Assembly (NCBI RefSeq): GCF_012931985.1
Contig: NZ_JAAFGM010000004.1
Span: 62,001 to 126,000 of the forward strand
Direction: 5' to 3'
DNA: 64,000 nt
From: Candidatus Roseilinea sp. NK_OTU-006
Lineage (GTDB): Bacteria; Chloroflexota; Anaerolineae; J036; Brachytrichaceae
In this document: in pieces, positions 1 through 11,752 of the stretch
How the letters are laid out: each line of letters begins with the position of its first letter
Position numbering within the stretch: position 1 is the first letter of the stretch
Made by a program: the position numbers and the translations under genes
The notes under the pieces: model-generated
Seen by the model: the letters and a program-made list of their open reading frames with translations, nothing else
What the model was told of the DNA's origin: nothing
The model's database searches: none

Positions 1-2300
<2,300 letters not shown>

Positions 2301-2404
2301 AAGCGTGATCCTCCTTAGAGTGCGCTGAGTTAGGCGCAGGCGTCACCCTTGCCTATCCCGCGAGCTTCCTGTTTGAGATGTGCGCCAAAATTATCGGCGC
2401 AAAA

Positions 2405-3301
2405 CTACGCACTGACCTCAAGCGCCGCCGCGCGTTGCAGCGCGCGGCCCATCGCCTCCTGGAACAACACCGGAATTACTTCGCGCCGATATTCCGCCGT
2501 GGCGCGGTGCGGGCTGGTGCGCGGATGCGCTTCGCCGAGGAGCATTTCGCCGGCCTCGCGCAAGGTCAGCGCGTCCAGCATCCGGCCGCGCAGATAGGCT
2601 TCGGTCGCCTGCGCGCGAAACGGCGTCGGCGCGGCCGGCCCAAGCGTCACGCGGATGTCGGCGATGGCGCCGTCGGCGCGCAAGCGCACGCGCGCAGCCA
2701 ATCCCATAATCGGCAGCGCCACGCCTTGTGGGCGCATCACGCGGGCGAAGGCCGAGCCTTCCGACGGTGCGCGAACCGGAAAGCGCAGTGCTGCCAAGAC
2801 TTGCCGCGTGCTATCTATGGCCGATTGCCCTGGCCCGCGAAAGAGCTGGGGCAGCGGCCGCCATTCCCGAACGACGGCGTCCCCATCGGCCCAGGCGATC
2901 AGCGCCTCGCCGTCCAACGCCAGCAACGCGATGGCGCCGTCGGCGGCCGGCAGCGCATGGGCGATGTTGCCGGCCAGCGTCGCGACGTTGCGCACCTGCG
3001 GCCCACCGATCTGCCCGCAGGCCTCAACCAAGGCCGCGCCGTGCGCCTGCACAAGCGGCGAGGCGACGATCTGCGCGTGCGACACGCCACAACCGATGAC
3101 GACGTAGCCTTCTTCCTCCCAGATGCCGCGCAGGTCGGCAATGCGCGTCACGTCCACCAGCGCCTCCGGCGCCGGCTGATGCGCCTCATCCACAAAGTAG
3201 TCCGTGCCGCCGCCGATCACACGGGCGCGCCCGCCGTGCGCGGCCAAGAGGCGCGCGGCCTCCTCTAACGTCTTAGGCATGAAGTAATCATTCCAACTCA
3301 T
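2405..3301 (-). CDS. FAD-binding subunit of xanthine dehydrogenase-family enzyme
   Basis: A 298-residue protein matching the medium FAD subunit (XdhB/CoxM type). An N-terminal FAD_binding_5 domain carries VIGGGTDY near residue 38 and the downstream GGPQVRNVATLAGNIAHALP segment that contacts FAD. A C-terminal CO dehydrogenase flavoprotein domain follows. The length is normal. It should pass electrons from the 2Fe-2S clusters of the neighbouring fused subunit to NAD or another acceptor. It starts 3 bases after the permease gene ends, and a gap of about 100 bases separates it from the Mo subunit gene. One transcript with the ABC genes is likely. Confidence 0.9.
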   Translation of the reverse strand: MSWNDYFMPKTLEEAARLLAAHGGRARVIGGGTDYFVDEAHQPAPEALVDVTRIADLRGIWEEEGYVVIGCGVSHAQIVASPLVQAHGAALVEACGQIGGPQVRNVATLAGNIAHALPAADGAIALLALDGEALIAWADGDAVVREWRPLPQLFRGPGQSAIDSTRQVLAALRFPVRAPSEGSAFARVMRPQGVALPIMGLAARVRLRADGAIADIRVTLGPAAPTPFRAQATEAYLRGRMLDALTLREAGEMLLGEAHPRTSPHRATAEYRREVIPVLFQEAMGRALQRAAALEVSA

Positions 3302-3304
3302 GGC

Positions 3305-4063
3305 TTAGCGATAGGCCCAGTTCACGATGCGCCGCTCAAGCAGGGCAAAGGCGGCATATAGGGCGATGCCCATCAGCGCGACGACGATCAAGCCGGCGAA
3401 CACCAGCGGCACATCGAAGCGCGAGCTGGCGATCACCATCATGTTGCCGATGCCGCGATTCGACGCGCCCAACTCGGCTACGACTGAACCGACGAAGGCC
3501 AGCGTCACCGCGACTTTGAGCGAGGCGAAGAAGTATGGCATTGCGCGCGGGAAGCCCACCTTGATGAACAGGTCGAACTTGCTGGCGCCCAACGAGCGCA
3601 ACACGTCGCGCAGCTCGGGCTCCACGGTGGCGATGCCGGTAGCCACATTGACGGCGATGGGGAAGAACGAGATGAGGAAGGCGATGAGGATCGCCGGCAG
3701 CGTGCCGATGCCGAACCAGATCACGAACACCGGCACCAGCGCCGCTTTGGGGATTGAGTTGAACGCGATCAGCAGCGGGTACAACGCATCGTAGAGCAAC
3801 GCCGAGTAGCCGATCAGCGCGCCGATCAACGTGCCGGTCACGATGGCCAGCGCCAGGCCGACCAGCGTCGTGAACAGCGTCTGCAGCGCATTGGGCCAAA
3901 TGGCCGCTTGCCACTGGAAATAGGCGGCCACGGCGACGCTGGGGCGCGGCAGGATGAACTCGTCCACGCCCAACACCAGGCAGCCCACCTCCCATGCGAG
4001 GAAGAAGAGCGCCACGGCGACGATCGGCGGCAGGATGCGCCGCAGTGGGGAAGCCGGCCTCAT
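3305..4063 (-). CDS. ABC transporter permease, SsuC/TauC type
   Basis: A 252-residue inner-membrane permease of the binding-protein-dependent family (BPD_transp_1). About six hydrophobic segments are visible, and the EAA-type cytoplasmic loop reads as LRSLGASKFDLFIKVGFP near residue 170. This family moves taurine, sulfonates, nitrate, or thiamine and pyrimidine precursors. Its start overlaps the ATPase gene stop by 4 bases, which indicates translational coupling. Placement between an NMT1-like binding protein and a molybdenum hydroxylase suggests it imports the substrate oxidised by that enzyme. That link is inference. Confidence 0.9.
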   Translation of the reverse strand: MRPASPLRRILPPIVAVALFFLAWEVGCLVLGVDEFILPRPSVAVAAYFQWQAAIWPNALQTLFTTLVGLALAIVTGTLIGALIGYSALLYDALYPLLIAFNSIPKAALVPVFVIWFGIGTLPAILIAFLISFFPIAVNVATGIATVEPELRDVLRSLGASKFDLFIKVGFPRAMPYFFASLKVAVTLAFVGSVVAELGASNRGIGNMMVIASSRFDVPLVFAGLIVVALMGIALYAAFALLERRIVNWAYR

Positions 4064-4872
4064 GCGCGCACCTCCCCGATTCGGGTGTAGATGTCGTGCA
4101 CGTAGTCGTTGAAACGCGGCTCGAACATGTGCTCCGCTGTGCGCGGACGCGGCAGATCAACGTGTGTGGCATGCACCAGGCGTCCCGGTCGCTTGCTCAT
4201 CACATACACCGTGGTGGCCAAGAAGACGGCCTCGCGCAAATCATGCGTCACCAAGATCACCGTGCAGCGCCGCGCTTGCCACAGCGACTGTAACACGCCC
4301 CAAAGCTCCTCGCGGGTGAAGGCGTCCAGCGCGGCGAACGGCTCGTCGAGCAGTAGGATCTCCGGCTCGTGAATGAGTGCGCGGCAGAGCGAGACGCGCT
4401 GTTGCATCCCGCCGGAGAGTTGGTAGGGCGGCTTGTGAGCAAAACCATCCAGTCCCACCAGCCGCAGCAGCTCATGGGCGCGCGCCTCATATTCTCGTCG
4501 CTTATGGCGAAACTGCCGACGGTGCGGCTCCACAACCTCAAGCGGCAACAACACGTTCTCCAGCGCACTGCGCCACGGCAGCAGCGTGGGGTTCTGGAAG
4601 GCCATGCCGACGTTCTTCTGCGGCCCGCAGACCGGCGCGCCGTCAATCAACACCTGGCCGCGCGTGGCCGGCATCAGGCCAGAAACCAGCTTGAGAATGG
4701 TGGTTTTGCCACAGCCGCTGGGGCCGGCGATGGCCACGAATTCACCTTGCGCAATGGACAGCGACACGCCTTCGAGGGCGTGCACCTCACGCCCATCGTC
4801 GCCGTAGTAGATCAGCGACACATCGCGCAGGGCGACGCAGGGGACTGATGCTGCCACGTGAATGACGAGCAA
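4060..4872 (-). CDS. ABC transporter ATP-binding protein, SsuB/TauB type
   Basis: A protein of about 265-270 residues with every ABC ATPase signature: Walker A GPSGCGKTT near residue 53, signature LSGGMQQR, Walker B ILLLDEPFAALD and the H-loop VTHD. The start is uncertain. 4872 is the upstream limit and a GTG at 4857 is equally plausible; neither has a clear ribosome-binding site. It is separated from the upstream binding-protein gene by 51 bases holding a strong hairpin, and it overlaps the permease gene by 4 bases. Confidence 0.9.
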   Translation of the reverse strand: MLVIHVAASVPCVALRDVSLIYYGDDGREVHALEGVSLSIAQGEFVAIAGPSGCGKTTILKLVSGLMPATRGQVLIDGAPVCGPQKNVGMAFQNPTLLPWRSALENVLLPLEVVEPHRRQFRHKRREYEARAHELLRLVGLDGFAHKPPYQLSGGMQQRVSLCRALIHEPEILLLDEPFAALDAFTREELWGVLQSLWQARRCTVILVTHDLREAVFLATTVYVMSKRPGRLVHATHVDLPRPRTAEHMFEPRFNDYVHDIYTRIGEVRA

Positions 4873-4877
4873 AAGGC

Positions 4878-4911
4878 GGCCCGCGCAGGATTGCGGACGC
4901 CTGCGCGGGCC
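4878..4911 (-). terminator. Intercistronic hairpin between binding-protein and ATPase genes
   Basis: A perfect 12-bp GC-rich stem with a 10-base loop. On the transcribed minus strand it is followed by a short GCCTTTT run. It sits directly after the binding-protein gene. It could terminate part of the transcripts or protect the 3' end of the binding-protein message, giving excess binding protein. Similar hairpins follow the binding-protein genes at 31.8 and 48.5 kb. Confidence 0.65.
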
Positions 4912-4923
4912 GATGCAAGGCGA

Positions 4924-5997
<1,074 letters not shown>

Positions 5998-6181
5998 GTC
6001 AAAACCTCCTGGGAATCGGTATTACGGGTGATTCGTCCTCGTCGCGGAGCATACGTGATGCATGGCGCGCGGAGAGCCAAGCAGCGCCCTCATTCGCCTT
6101 GCCCTAAATTCTATCGAAAATCGCCGCAGGCGCACCTGGGCGGGGCGGGCGAAGGTGATCCCCTCACCCGCCGTTGCGCAT

Positions 6182-6210
6182 TTGACAAGTTGCACCTCAT
6201 GGCTTACTAT
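6182..6210 (+). promoter_or_regulatory. Sigma70-type promoter of the aromatic amino acid operon
   Basis: A consensus -35 box TTGACA at 6182-6187, a 17-base spacer and a -10 box TACTAT at 6205-6210. The predicted transcription start is near 6217. It lies upstream of the aromatic leader peptide and the DAHP synthase gene. The match is strong for a GC-rich genome but has not been tested. Confidence 0.7.
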
Positions 6211-6225
6211 TTCGGCATCTTAAAC

Positions 6226-6324
6226 ATGGTACTCGCGCGCTTTGGGGGCTACTTTTGGTTTAGCTACTTTGCCGTGGGCAAAGGCAGCTTACTGGCGCGC
6301 GGGTTCGAGACGACCGGCAGGTAA
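6226..6324 (+). CDS. Aromatic-rich leader peptide of the shikimate operon
   Basis: A 32-codon ORF ending in TAA at 6322-6324. Its centre reads YFWFSYF (codons at 6250-6270), so seven of the first fifteen residues are Phe, Tyr or Trp. Four of its five Phe codons are TTT rather than the GC-rich TTC. The ATG at 6226 is chosen because the predicted transcript starts near 6217. An in-frame ATG at 6199 would add MAYYFGILN but overlaps the promoter. No clear ribosome-binding site is present, so initiation may be nearly leaderless. It is followed by a rho-independent terminator and then a DAHP synthase gene. This matches the leader peptides of trp and phe operons, but with all three aromatic residues. 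Confidence 0.7.
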   Translation: MVLARFGGYFWFSYFAVGKGSLLARGFETTGR

Positions 6325-6381
6325 CCCAACAGCAGCAAGTGCAGGTCAGGTAGAAGCGCGGAGCTGGTAAGCTCCGCGCTT
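6231..6381 (+). promoter_or_regulatory. Transcription attenuator with alternative hairpins
   Basis: Four segments can be drawn. Segment 1 (6231-6240) pairs with segment 2 (6295-6304) over 10 bp including one G-U. Segment 3 (6354-6365) pairs perfectly with segment 4 (6370-6381) to make the terminator. Segment 2 can alternatively pair with segment 3 through 6296-6300/6356-6360 and 6286-6289/6362-6365. The aromatic codons lie just after segment 1, so a ribosome stalled there would cover segment 1, free segment 2 and favour the weaker 2:3 antiterminator. The pairings are seen; the regulatory behaviour is inferred. Confidence 0.6.
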
Positions 6382-6390
6382 TTGATTTTT
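6354..6390 (+). terminator. Rho-independent terminator upstream of the first DAHP synthase gene
   Basis: A perfect 12-bp stem (AAGCGCGGAGCT and its complement) with a GGTA loop, followed by TTTTGATTTTT. It lies 27 bases before the DAHP synthase start and after the leader peptide stop. A terminator in this position would silence the whole operon unless read-through is controlled, which supports attenuation. Confidence 0.85.
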
Positions 6391-6407
6391 ATACTGGGGA
6401 TGACACG

Positions 6408-7517
6408 ATGAACTATCAAACCGATGATGTCCGTATCCGCGAGATCAAAGAGCTGGCGCCGCCGGCGCATCTGATGCGGGAGTTCCCGATCACGCCAGAG
6501 GTGGCGAAGCTGGTCTACGAGACGCGCCGCGCCGTGCACCACATCCTGCACGGCAACGACGATCGACTCTTCGTCGTTGTTGGGCCGTGCAGTGTGCACG
6601 ACGTACAGGCGGCGTTTGAGTACGCGACGCGGTTGAAGCCCGTCCGGGATCGCTGCCGAGACGCGCTGGAGATCATCATGCGCGTGTATTTTGAAAAGCC
6701 ACGCACGACGATAGGCTGGAAAGGCCTCATCAACGATCCCGACCTCGATGGCTCATTCCGCATCAACAAAGGGCTGCGGATGGCGCGCAAGCTGTTGTTG
6801 GACATCAGCGAGTTGGGAGTGCCGGCGGCCACCGAGTACCTCGACACCATCTCGCCTCAGTATGTCGCCGACCTGATCGCCTGGGGCGCCATCGGCGCGC
6901 GCACGACCGAGTCGCAGGTGCATCGCGAGCTGGCCAGCGGCCTGTCATGTCCGGTCGGCTTCAAGAACGGCACCGACGGCAACATCAAGATCGCCATTGA
7001 CGCGATCAAAGCCGCTCGTCAGCCGCACCATTTTCTATCGGTCACCAAAGGCGGCATCAGCGCCATCGTGCACACCGACGGCAACGATGACTGTCACATC
7101 GTGCTGCGCGGCGGTAAGATGCCTAATTACGATCATGCCAGCGTGCGTGCGACAGCGGAGGCGCTACTGCGGGATGGCCTGTCGCCGCGCCTCATGATTG
7201 ATTGCTCGCATGGCAACAGCAACAAGAGGCATGAGCAGCAGCTTGTGGTTGCCGAGGACGTGGCCCGACAAATCGAGGCGGGCGAGCATGCCATTGCCGG
7301 CGTGATGCTGGAGTCGAACCTGCGCGAAGGCCGCCAAGACCTGACGCCGGGCCGCCCGCTTGAATACGGCAAGAGCATCACCGATGCCTGCCTCGGCTGG
7401 GAGGACACCGAGCGCGTGCTCGACCGGTTGGCCGAAGCCGCGCGCGTTCGACGTCGCAGTCGCACAACATCCTTTCACACCATCGAGCAGATGAACGGCC
7501 AGGTGGCAGCCCGATGA
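6408..7517 (+). CDS. aroG: 3-deoxy-7-phosphoheptulonate synthase, type I-alpha
   Basis: A 369-residue DAHP synthase of the AroF/AroG/AroH class. It condenses phosphoenolpyruvate and erythrose 4-phosphate at the entry of the shikimate pathway in the cytoplasm. Visible motifs include VVVGPCSVHD near residue 56, EKPRTTIGWKG, PAATEYLDTISPQY, GFKNGTDG, and the metal-site IDCSHGNSNK. The length is about that of the Escherichia coli enzymes plus a short basic tail. A GGGGA ribosome-binding site lies ahead of the ATG. This is the first structural gene after the attenuator. The I-alpha type is classically feedback-inhibited by an aromatic amino acid; which one is not evident here. Confidence 0.95.
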   Translation: MNYQTDDVRIREIKELAPPAHLMREFPITPEVAKLVYETRRAVHHILHGNDDRLFVVVGPCSVHDVQAAFEYATRLKPVRDRCRDALEIIMRVYFEKPRTTIGWKGLINDPDLDGSFRINKGLRMARKLLLDISELGVPAATEYLDTISPQYVADLIAWGAIGARTTESQVHRELASGLSCPVGFKNGTDGNIKIAIDAIKAARQPHHFLSVTKGGISAIVHTDGNDDCHIVLRGGKMPNYDHASVRATAEALLRDGLSPRLMIDCSHGNSNKRHEQQLVVAEDVARQIEAGEHAIAGVMLESNLREGRQDLTPGRPLEYGKSITDACLGWEDTERVLDRLAEAARVRRRSRTTSFHTIEQMNGQVAAR

Positions 7518-7602
7518 ACTCACCTGTAACACGGGTTTCACACCGCGATACCCGCGATAAAGGCAGCGTGAGCTTAACTGTCAAACGCGAATGGTAGGAA
7601 GC

Positions 7603-8628
<1,026 letters not shown>

Positions 8629-8649
8629 TCTGGTGCATCATCAACCGAC

Positions 8650-9501
8650 GTGACACATACAATTTGCATCGTCGGCCTCGGGCTAATGGGCGCCTCGTTC
8701 GCCTTGGCGCTGCGCGCCAACGGCTACGCAGGCCGGCTGATCGGCATCTCGCGCAGCGCCGAGACGCTGCGCAAGGCGCAGGCGCGCGATCTCGTGGACA
8801 TCGTCTCGTCGGAGCTAAGCCACGCCGGCGAGGCCGATGTGGTGGTGCTGTGCACACCGGTGCGCACGCTCATCACCCAGATCGGACAACTGGCCAACCT
8901 CTGCCGACCCGGCGCGATCATCACCGACATGGGCAGCACCAAAACCGAAGTCGTCCGCGCCATGGACGCGCTGCCGGCGCACCTGCGCGCCGTCGGTTCG
9001 CATCCGATGTGCGGCAAAGAGACCGCCGGCATAGATGCGGCCGACGCATCGCTGTATCGGGGTGCGCCTTGGTTGCTCACCCGCACCCGGCGCAGCGACG
9101 ACGAGGCGCTGAGCATCGTCCGCGCCCTGGCGGAGCGCGTCGGCGCCACGCCGCGCGAAATCGGCGTCGAACATCACGACGCCCTATTAGCCTTCGCCAG
9201 CCACCTGCCCTATGCGCTGGCCGTCGCCCTGGTGACGGCAACCGACCAATTCAGCTTGAACCAGCCGGAGGTCTGGCAAGTGATGGCCGGCGGCTTTCGC
9301 GATACCTCGCGCGTGGCCGCCAGCGACGTCACCATGTGGCTGGACATTTTGCTGACGAACGCCGATGCCGTGCTCGGCGCCGTGCGCGACTTCCAATTCA
9401 CGCTGGATCAATTCACCGCGCTGCTGGAGCGTCGTGACGAGGAAGGCCTGCGCGCCTTCCTCGCGGCTGCGGCTCAAGCGCGCAAAACACACTTCCGATG
9501 A
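8650..9501 (+). CDS. tyrA: Prephenate/arogenate dehydrogenase
   Basis: A 283-residue TyrA-family enzyme that oxidatively decarboxylates prephenate or arogenate towards tyrosine. The N-terminal Rossmann motif is GLGLMGASFALAL. The catalytic histidine segment GSHPMCGKETAGI and the C-terminal helical SHLPYALA motif are present. There is no ACT domain. The start is GTG, and the stop overlaps the aroA start by 4 bases. No prephenate dehydratase gene (pheA) is seen in this operon, so phenylalanine synthesis must be completed elsewhere. Confidence 0.93.
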   Translation: MTHTICIVGLGLMGASFALALRANGYAGRLIGISRSAETLRKAQARDLVDIVSSELSHAGEADVVVLCTPVRTLITQIGQLANLCRPGAIITDMGSTKTEVVRAMDALPAHLRAVGSHPMCGKETAGIDAADASLYRGAPWLLTRTRRSDDEALSIVRALAERVGATPREIGVEHHDALLAFASHLPYALAVALVTATDQFSLNQPEVWQVMAGGFRDTSRVAASDVTMWLDILLTNADAVLGAVRDFQFTLDQFTALLERRDEEGLRAFLAAAAQARKTHFR

Positions 9502-10826
9502 CCGTCGAGACCGTTCAACAAACGCGCGCGCTGCGCGGGGTGCTGCGCGCGCCGAGCGACCGCAGCATCACGGTGCGGGCCGCTATCCTGGCCAGCGTCG
9601 CTGAGGGCGTCAGCCGCATCCGCGAGCCGCTGGAGAGCGACGACGCAGACGCCGCGCTGCGCTGCATCGCTGCGCTGGGCGCGCCGGCGGCTCCGCTCGG
9701 TAGCGGCTGCGACTCAGCCGGCCTGCGCATCGCCGGCCGAGGATTGCGCGGCCTGCGCGCGCCGTCCCAACCACTGTTCTGCAACTCATCCGGCACGACG
9801 ATGCGGCTGCTGGCCGGCTTCTTGGCCGGGCAGGCGTTCGACGCAATCTTGGACGGCAGCGAACAACTGCGCCGCCGCCCCATGCGCCGCGTCACCGATC
9901 CGCTGCGCCGCATGGGCGCACAGATCGAAGACTCAGACGGCCACGCACCGCTCGTCATCCGCGCCGCGCGTCACCCATTGCATGGGCTGACCTACGACAT
10001 GCCCATCGCCAGCGCGCAAGTGAAGAGCGCACTGCTCCTGGCCGGCCTATACGCGGATGGGCCGGTGACCGTCCGCGAGCCGGCGCCAACGCGCGACCAC
10101 ACCGAGCGTATGTTGCGCGCCGCGGGCGTCGAAGTCACCGTAGGAGCCGAAGGAGACGCCGGCCGCATCACCACGCATCCGCCGCAGAAGCCGCTGCGCG
10201 CGTTGGATATGCTGGTGCCGGCGGACTTCTCCTCGGCGGCGTTCTTCATGGTTGCGGCGGCCATCACGCCCGGCGCGCGGCTTCGCCTCGTCGAAGTCGG
10301 CTTGAACCCGACGCGCACCGGTCTGCTCGACGCGCTGCGCGCAATGGGGGCAACGATCCATCTGTCCGGCCTGCGCGAGGAGGGCGGCGAGCCGGTGGGC
10401 GATGTGGAAATCGTCGGCGGCGAGCTGCGCGGCGTCGAAGTGGGCGGCGCGCTGACGCCGCGCATGATTGACGAGTTCCCCATCTTCGCTGTGGCCGCAA
10501 CTCAGGCGCATGGCATCACCATCGTCCGCGACGCCGAGGAACTGCGCGTGAAGGAAAGCAACCGGCTGGAGGGTTTCGTCGGCGAGCTGCGCAAATTGGG
10601 TGCGCCGATTGAGGCGACGGCGGATGGGTTCATCGTCGAAGGGCCGGCCCGCCTGCGCGGCGCGGTTGTGGATGGCCTAGGCGATCACCGCGTGGCAATG
10701 GCGCTGGCCGTCGCCGCGTTGCGCGCCGAGGGCGAGACGAAAATCCTCGGCGCCGAGTGCGTGGCCAAGACCTACCCGGCGTTCTTTCGCGACCTGGCGT
10801 CGTTGGTTGACGATTGTGGAGCGTGA
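9498..10826 (+). CDS. aroA: 3-phosphoshikimate 1-carboxyvinyltransferase (EPSP synthase)
   Basis: A 442-residue EPSP synthase that joins shikimate 3-phosphate and phosphoenolpyruvate. Family motifs are present: CNSSGTTMRLLAG, DGSEQLRRRPM, SAQVKSALLLAG, DEFPIFAVAA, LRVKESNRLE, DHRVAMA and the C-terminal CVAKTYP lysine. One key position is unusual. The N-terminal PGSKS/PGDKS motif reads PSDRS, placing Arg22 (codon CGC at 9561-9563) where the active-site lysine normally lies. The enzyme otherwise looks intact. It overlaps tyrA by 4 bases, so translation is coupled. Confidence 0.95.
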   Translation: MTVETVQQTRALRGVLRAPSDRSITVRAAILASVAEGVSRIREPLESDDADAALRCIAALGAPAAPLGSGCDSAGLRIAGRGLRGLRAPSQPLFCNSSGTTMRLLAGFLAGQAFDAILDGSEQLRRRPMRRVTDPLRRMGAQIEDSDGHAPLVIRAARHPLHGLTYDMPIASAQVKSALLLAGLYADGPVTVREPAPTRDHTERMLRAAGVEVTVGAEGDAGRITTHPPQKPLRALDMLVPADFSSAAFFMVAAAITPGARLRLVEVGLNPTRTGLLDALRAMGATIHLSGLREEGGEPVGDVEIVGGELRGVEVGGALTPRMIDEFPIFAVAATQAHGITIVRDAEELRVKESNRLEGFVGELRKLGAPIEATADGFIVEGPARLRGAVVDGLGDHRVAMALAVAALRAEGETKILGAECVAKTYPAFFRDLASLVDDCGA

Positions 10827-10903
10827 ATCGCTGGTCGGCAGGTCGTCAATCTCTAATCCTGTCATCACCGATTACCAGTTACCAACCCCAACCGAAGATT
10901 CCC

Positions 10904-11752
10904 ATGCTCGTCGGTCTGATCGGCCATCCGGTGGCGCACAGCAAAAGCCCACAAATGCAGCACGCGGCGTTCACCCACATCGGGTTGAGCGACTGGCGCT
11001 ACGAATTATGGGACACACCGCCGGAAGCCCTGCCGGCGCGCATGCGCGAGTTAGGCGAGCGCGAGGACATCGCCGGCTGCAACGTGACCATCCCACACAA
11101 ACAGGTGGTGATGCCTTACCTCGACGAGGTAAGCCCACACGCGCGCGCCATCGGCGCAGTGAACACCCTCTTCAAACGCGGGCGCGCCCTGCTGGGCGAC
11201 AACACCGACTGGATCGGCTTCCTGGCCGACTTGGCCTTTCACGGCGTGGATGTTCATGCCGGGACGCAAGCGCTGGTGCTGGGCGCCGGCGGTTCGGCGC
11301 GGGCGGTTGTCTATGCGCTGGTGTCGCGGGGCGCGCGCGTGTGGATGCACAACCGCACGCCGGCCCGCGCCCAGCATCTGCTGGACGACCTGGCCCGTTC
11401 GCCCTACGCGCGCGAGGCGCGTGAGCACTGCGCTGTTGTGGCCTCGCCGCTGGATCCAGCCTGTCGAGCAGTAAACTTGATCGTCAACTGCACCCCCGTC
11501 GGCATGTGGCCGCACGAAGACAACTCGCCGTGGCCAGACCGCACGCCCTTCCCGGCCGGCGTCACACTCTACGACCTGGTGTACAAGCCGCGCCGGACGA
11601 AGCTGATGCGACAGGCCGAGGCTGCCGGCGCGCGCGCCATTGGCGGCATCGGCATGTTGGCCGAGCAAGGCGCAGCAGCGTTCGAGCGGTGGACGGGCGT
11701 GCCGGCTGCGCGCGTTTCGGCTATCATGCGGGAGGCGATCCAAGATGCTTAG
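10904..11752 (+). CDS. aroE: Shikimate dehydrogenase
   Basis: A 282-residue NADP-dependent shikimate dehydrogenase. The substrate domain shows GHPVAHSKSP and the catalytic lysine in NVTIPHKQ; GDNTDWIGF carries the catalytic aspartate. The nucleotide motif is VLGAGGSARAV, followed by an NRTP phosphate-binding segment. The ATG at 10904 matches the conserved family N terminus; an upstream in-frame extension to 10814 is unlike the family. A 77-base gap separates it from aroA. Its 3' end overlaps aroC by 8 bases. Confidence 0.95.
   Translation: MLVGLIGHPVAHSKSPQMQHAAFTHIGLSDWRYELWDTPPEALPARMRELGEREDIAGCNVTIPHKQVVMPYLDEVSPHARAIGAVNTLFKRGRALLGDNTDWIGFLADLAFHGVDVHAGTQALVLGAGGSARAVVYALVSRGARVWMHNRTPARAQHLLDDLARSPYAREAREHCAVVASPLDPACRAVNLIVNCTPVGMWPHEDNSPWPDRTPFPAGVTLYDLVYKPRRTKLMRQAEAAGARAIGGIGMLAEQGAAAFERWTGVPAARVSAIMREAIQDA

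Noticed and set aside
6298-6330. GGGTTCGAGACGACC resembles a tRNA T-arm
   Set aside because: No acceptor, D or anticodon arms can be drawn around it. It lies in the leader-peptide coding sequence and takes part in the 1:2 hairpin.
11640-11744. N-terminal extension of chorismate synthase
   Set aside because: It overlaps the aroE coding frame, and family members begin at the MLRFLTAGESHG motif encoded from 11745.
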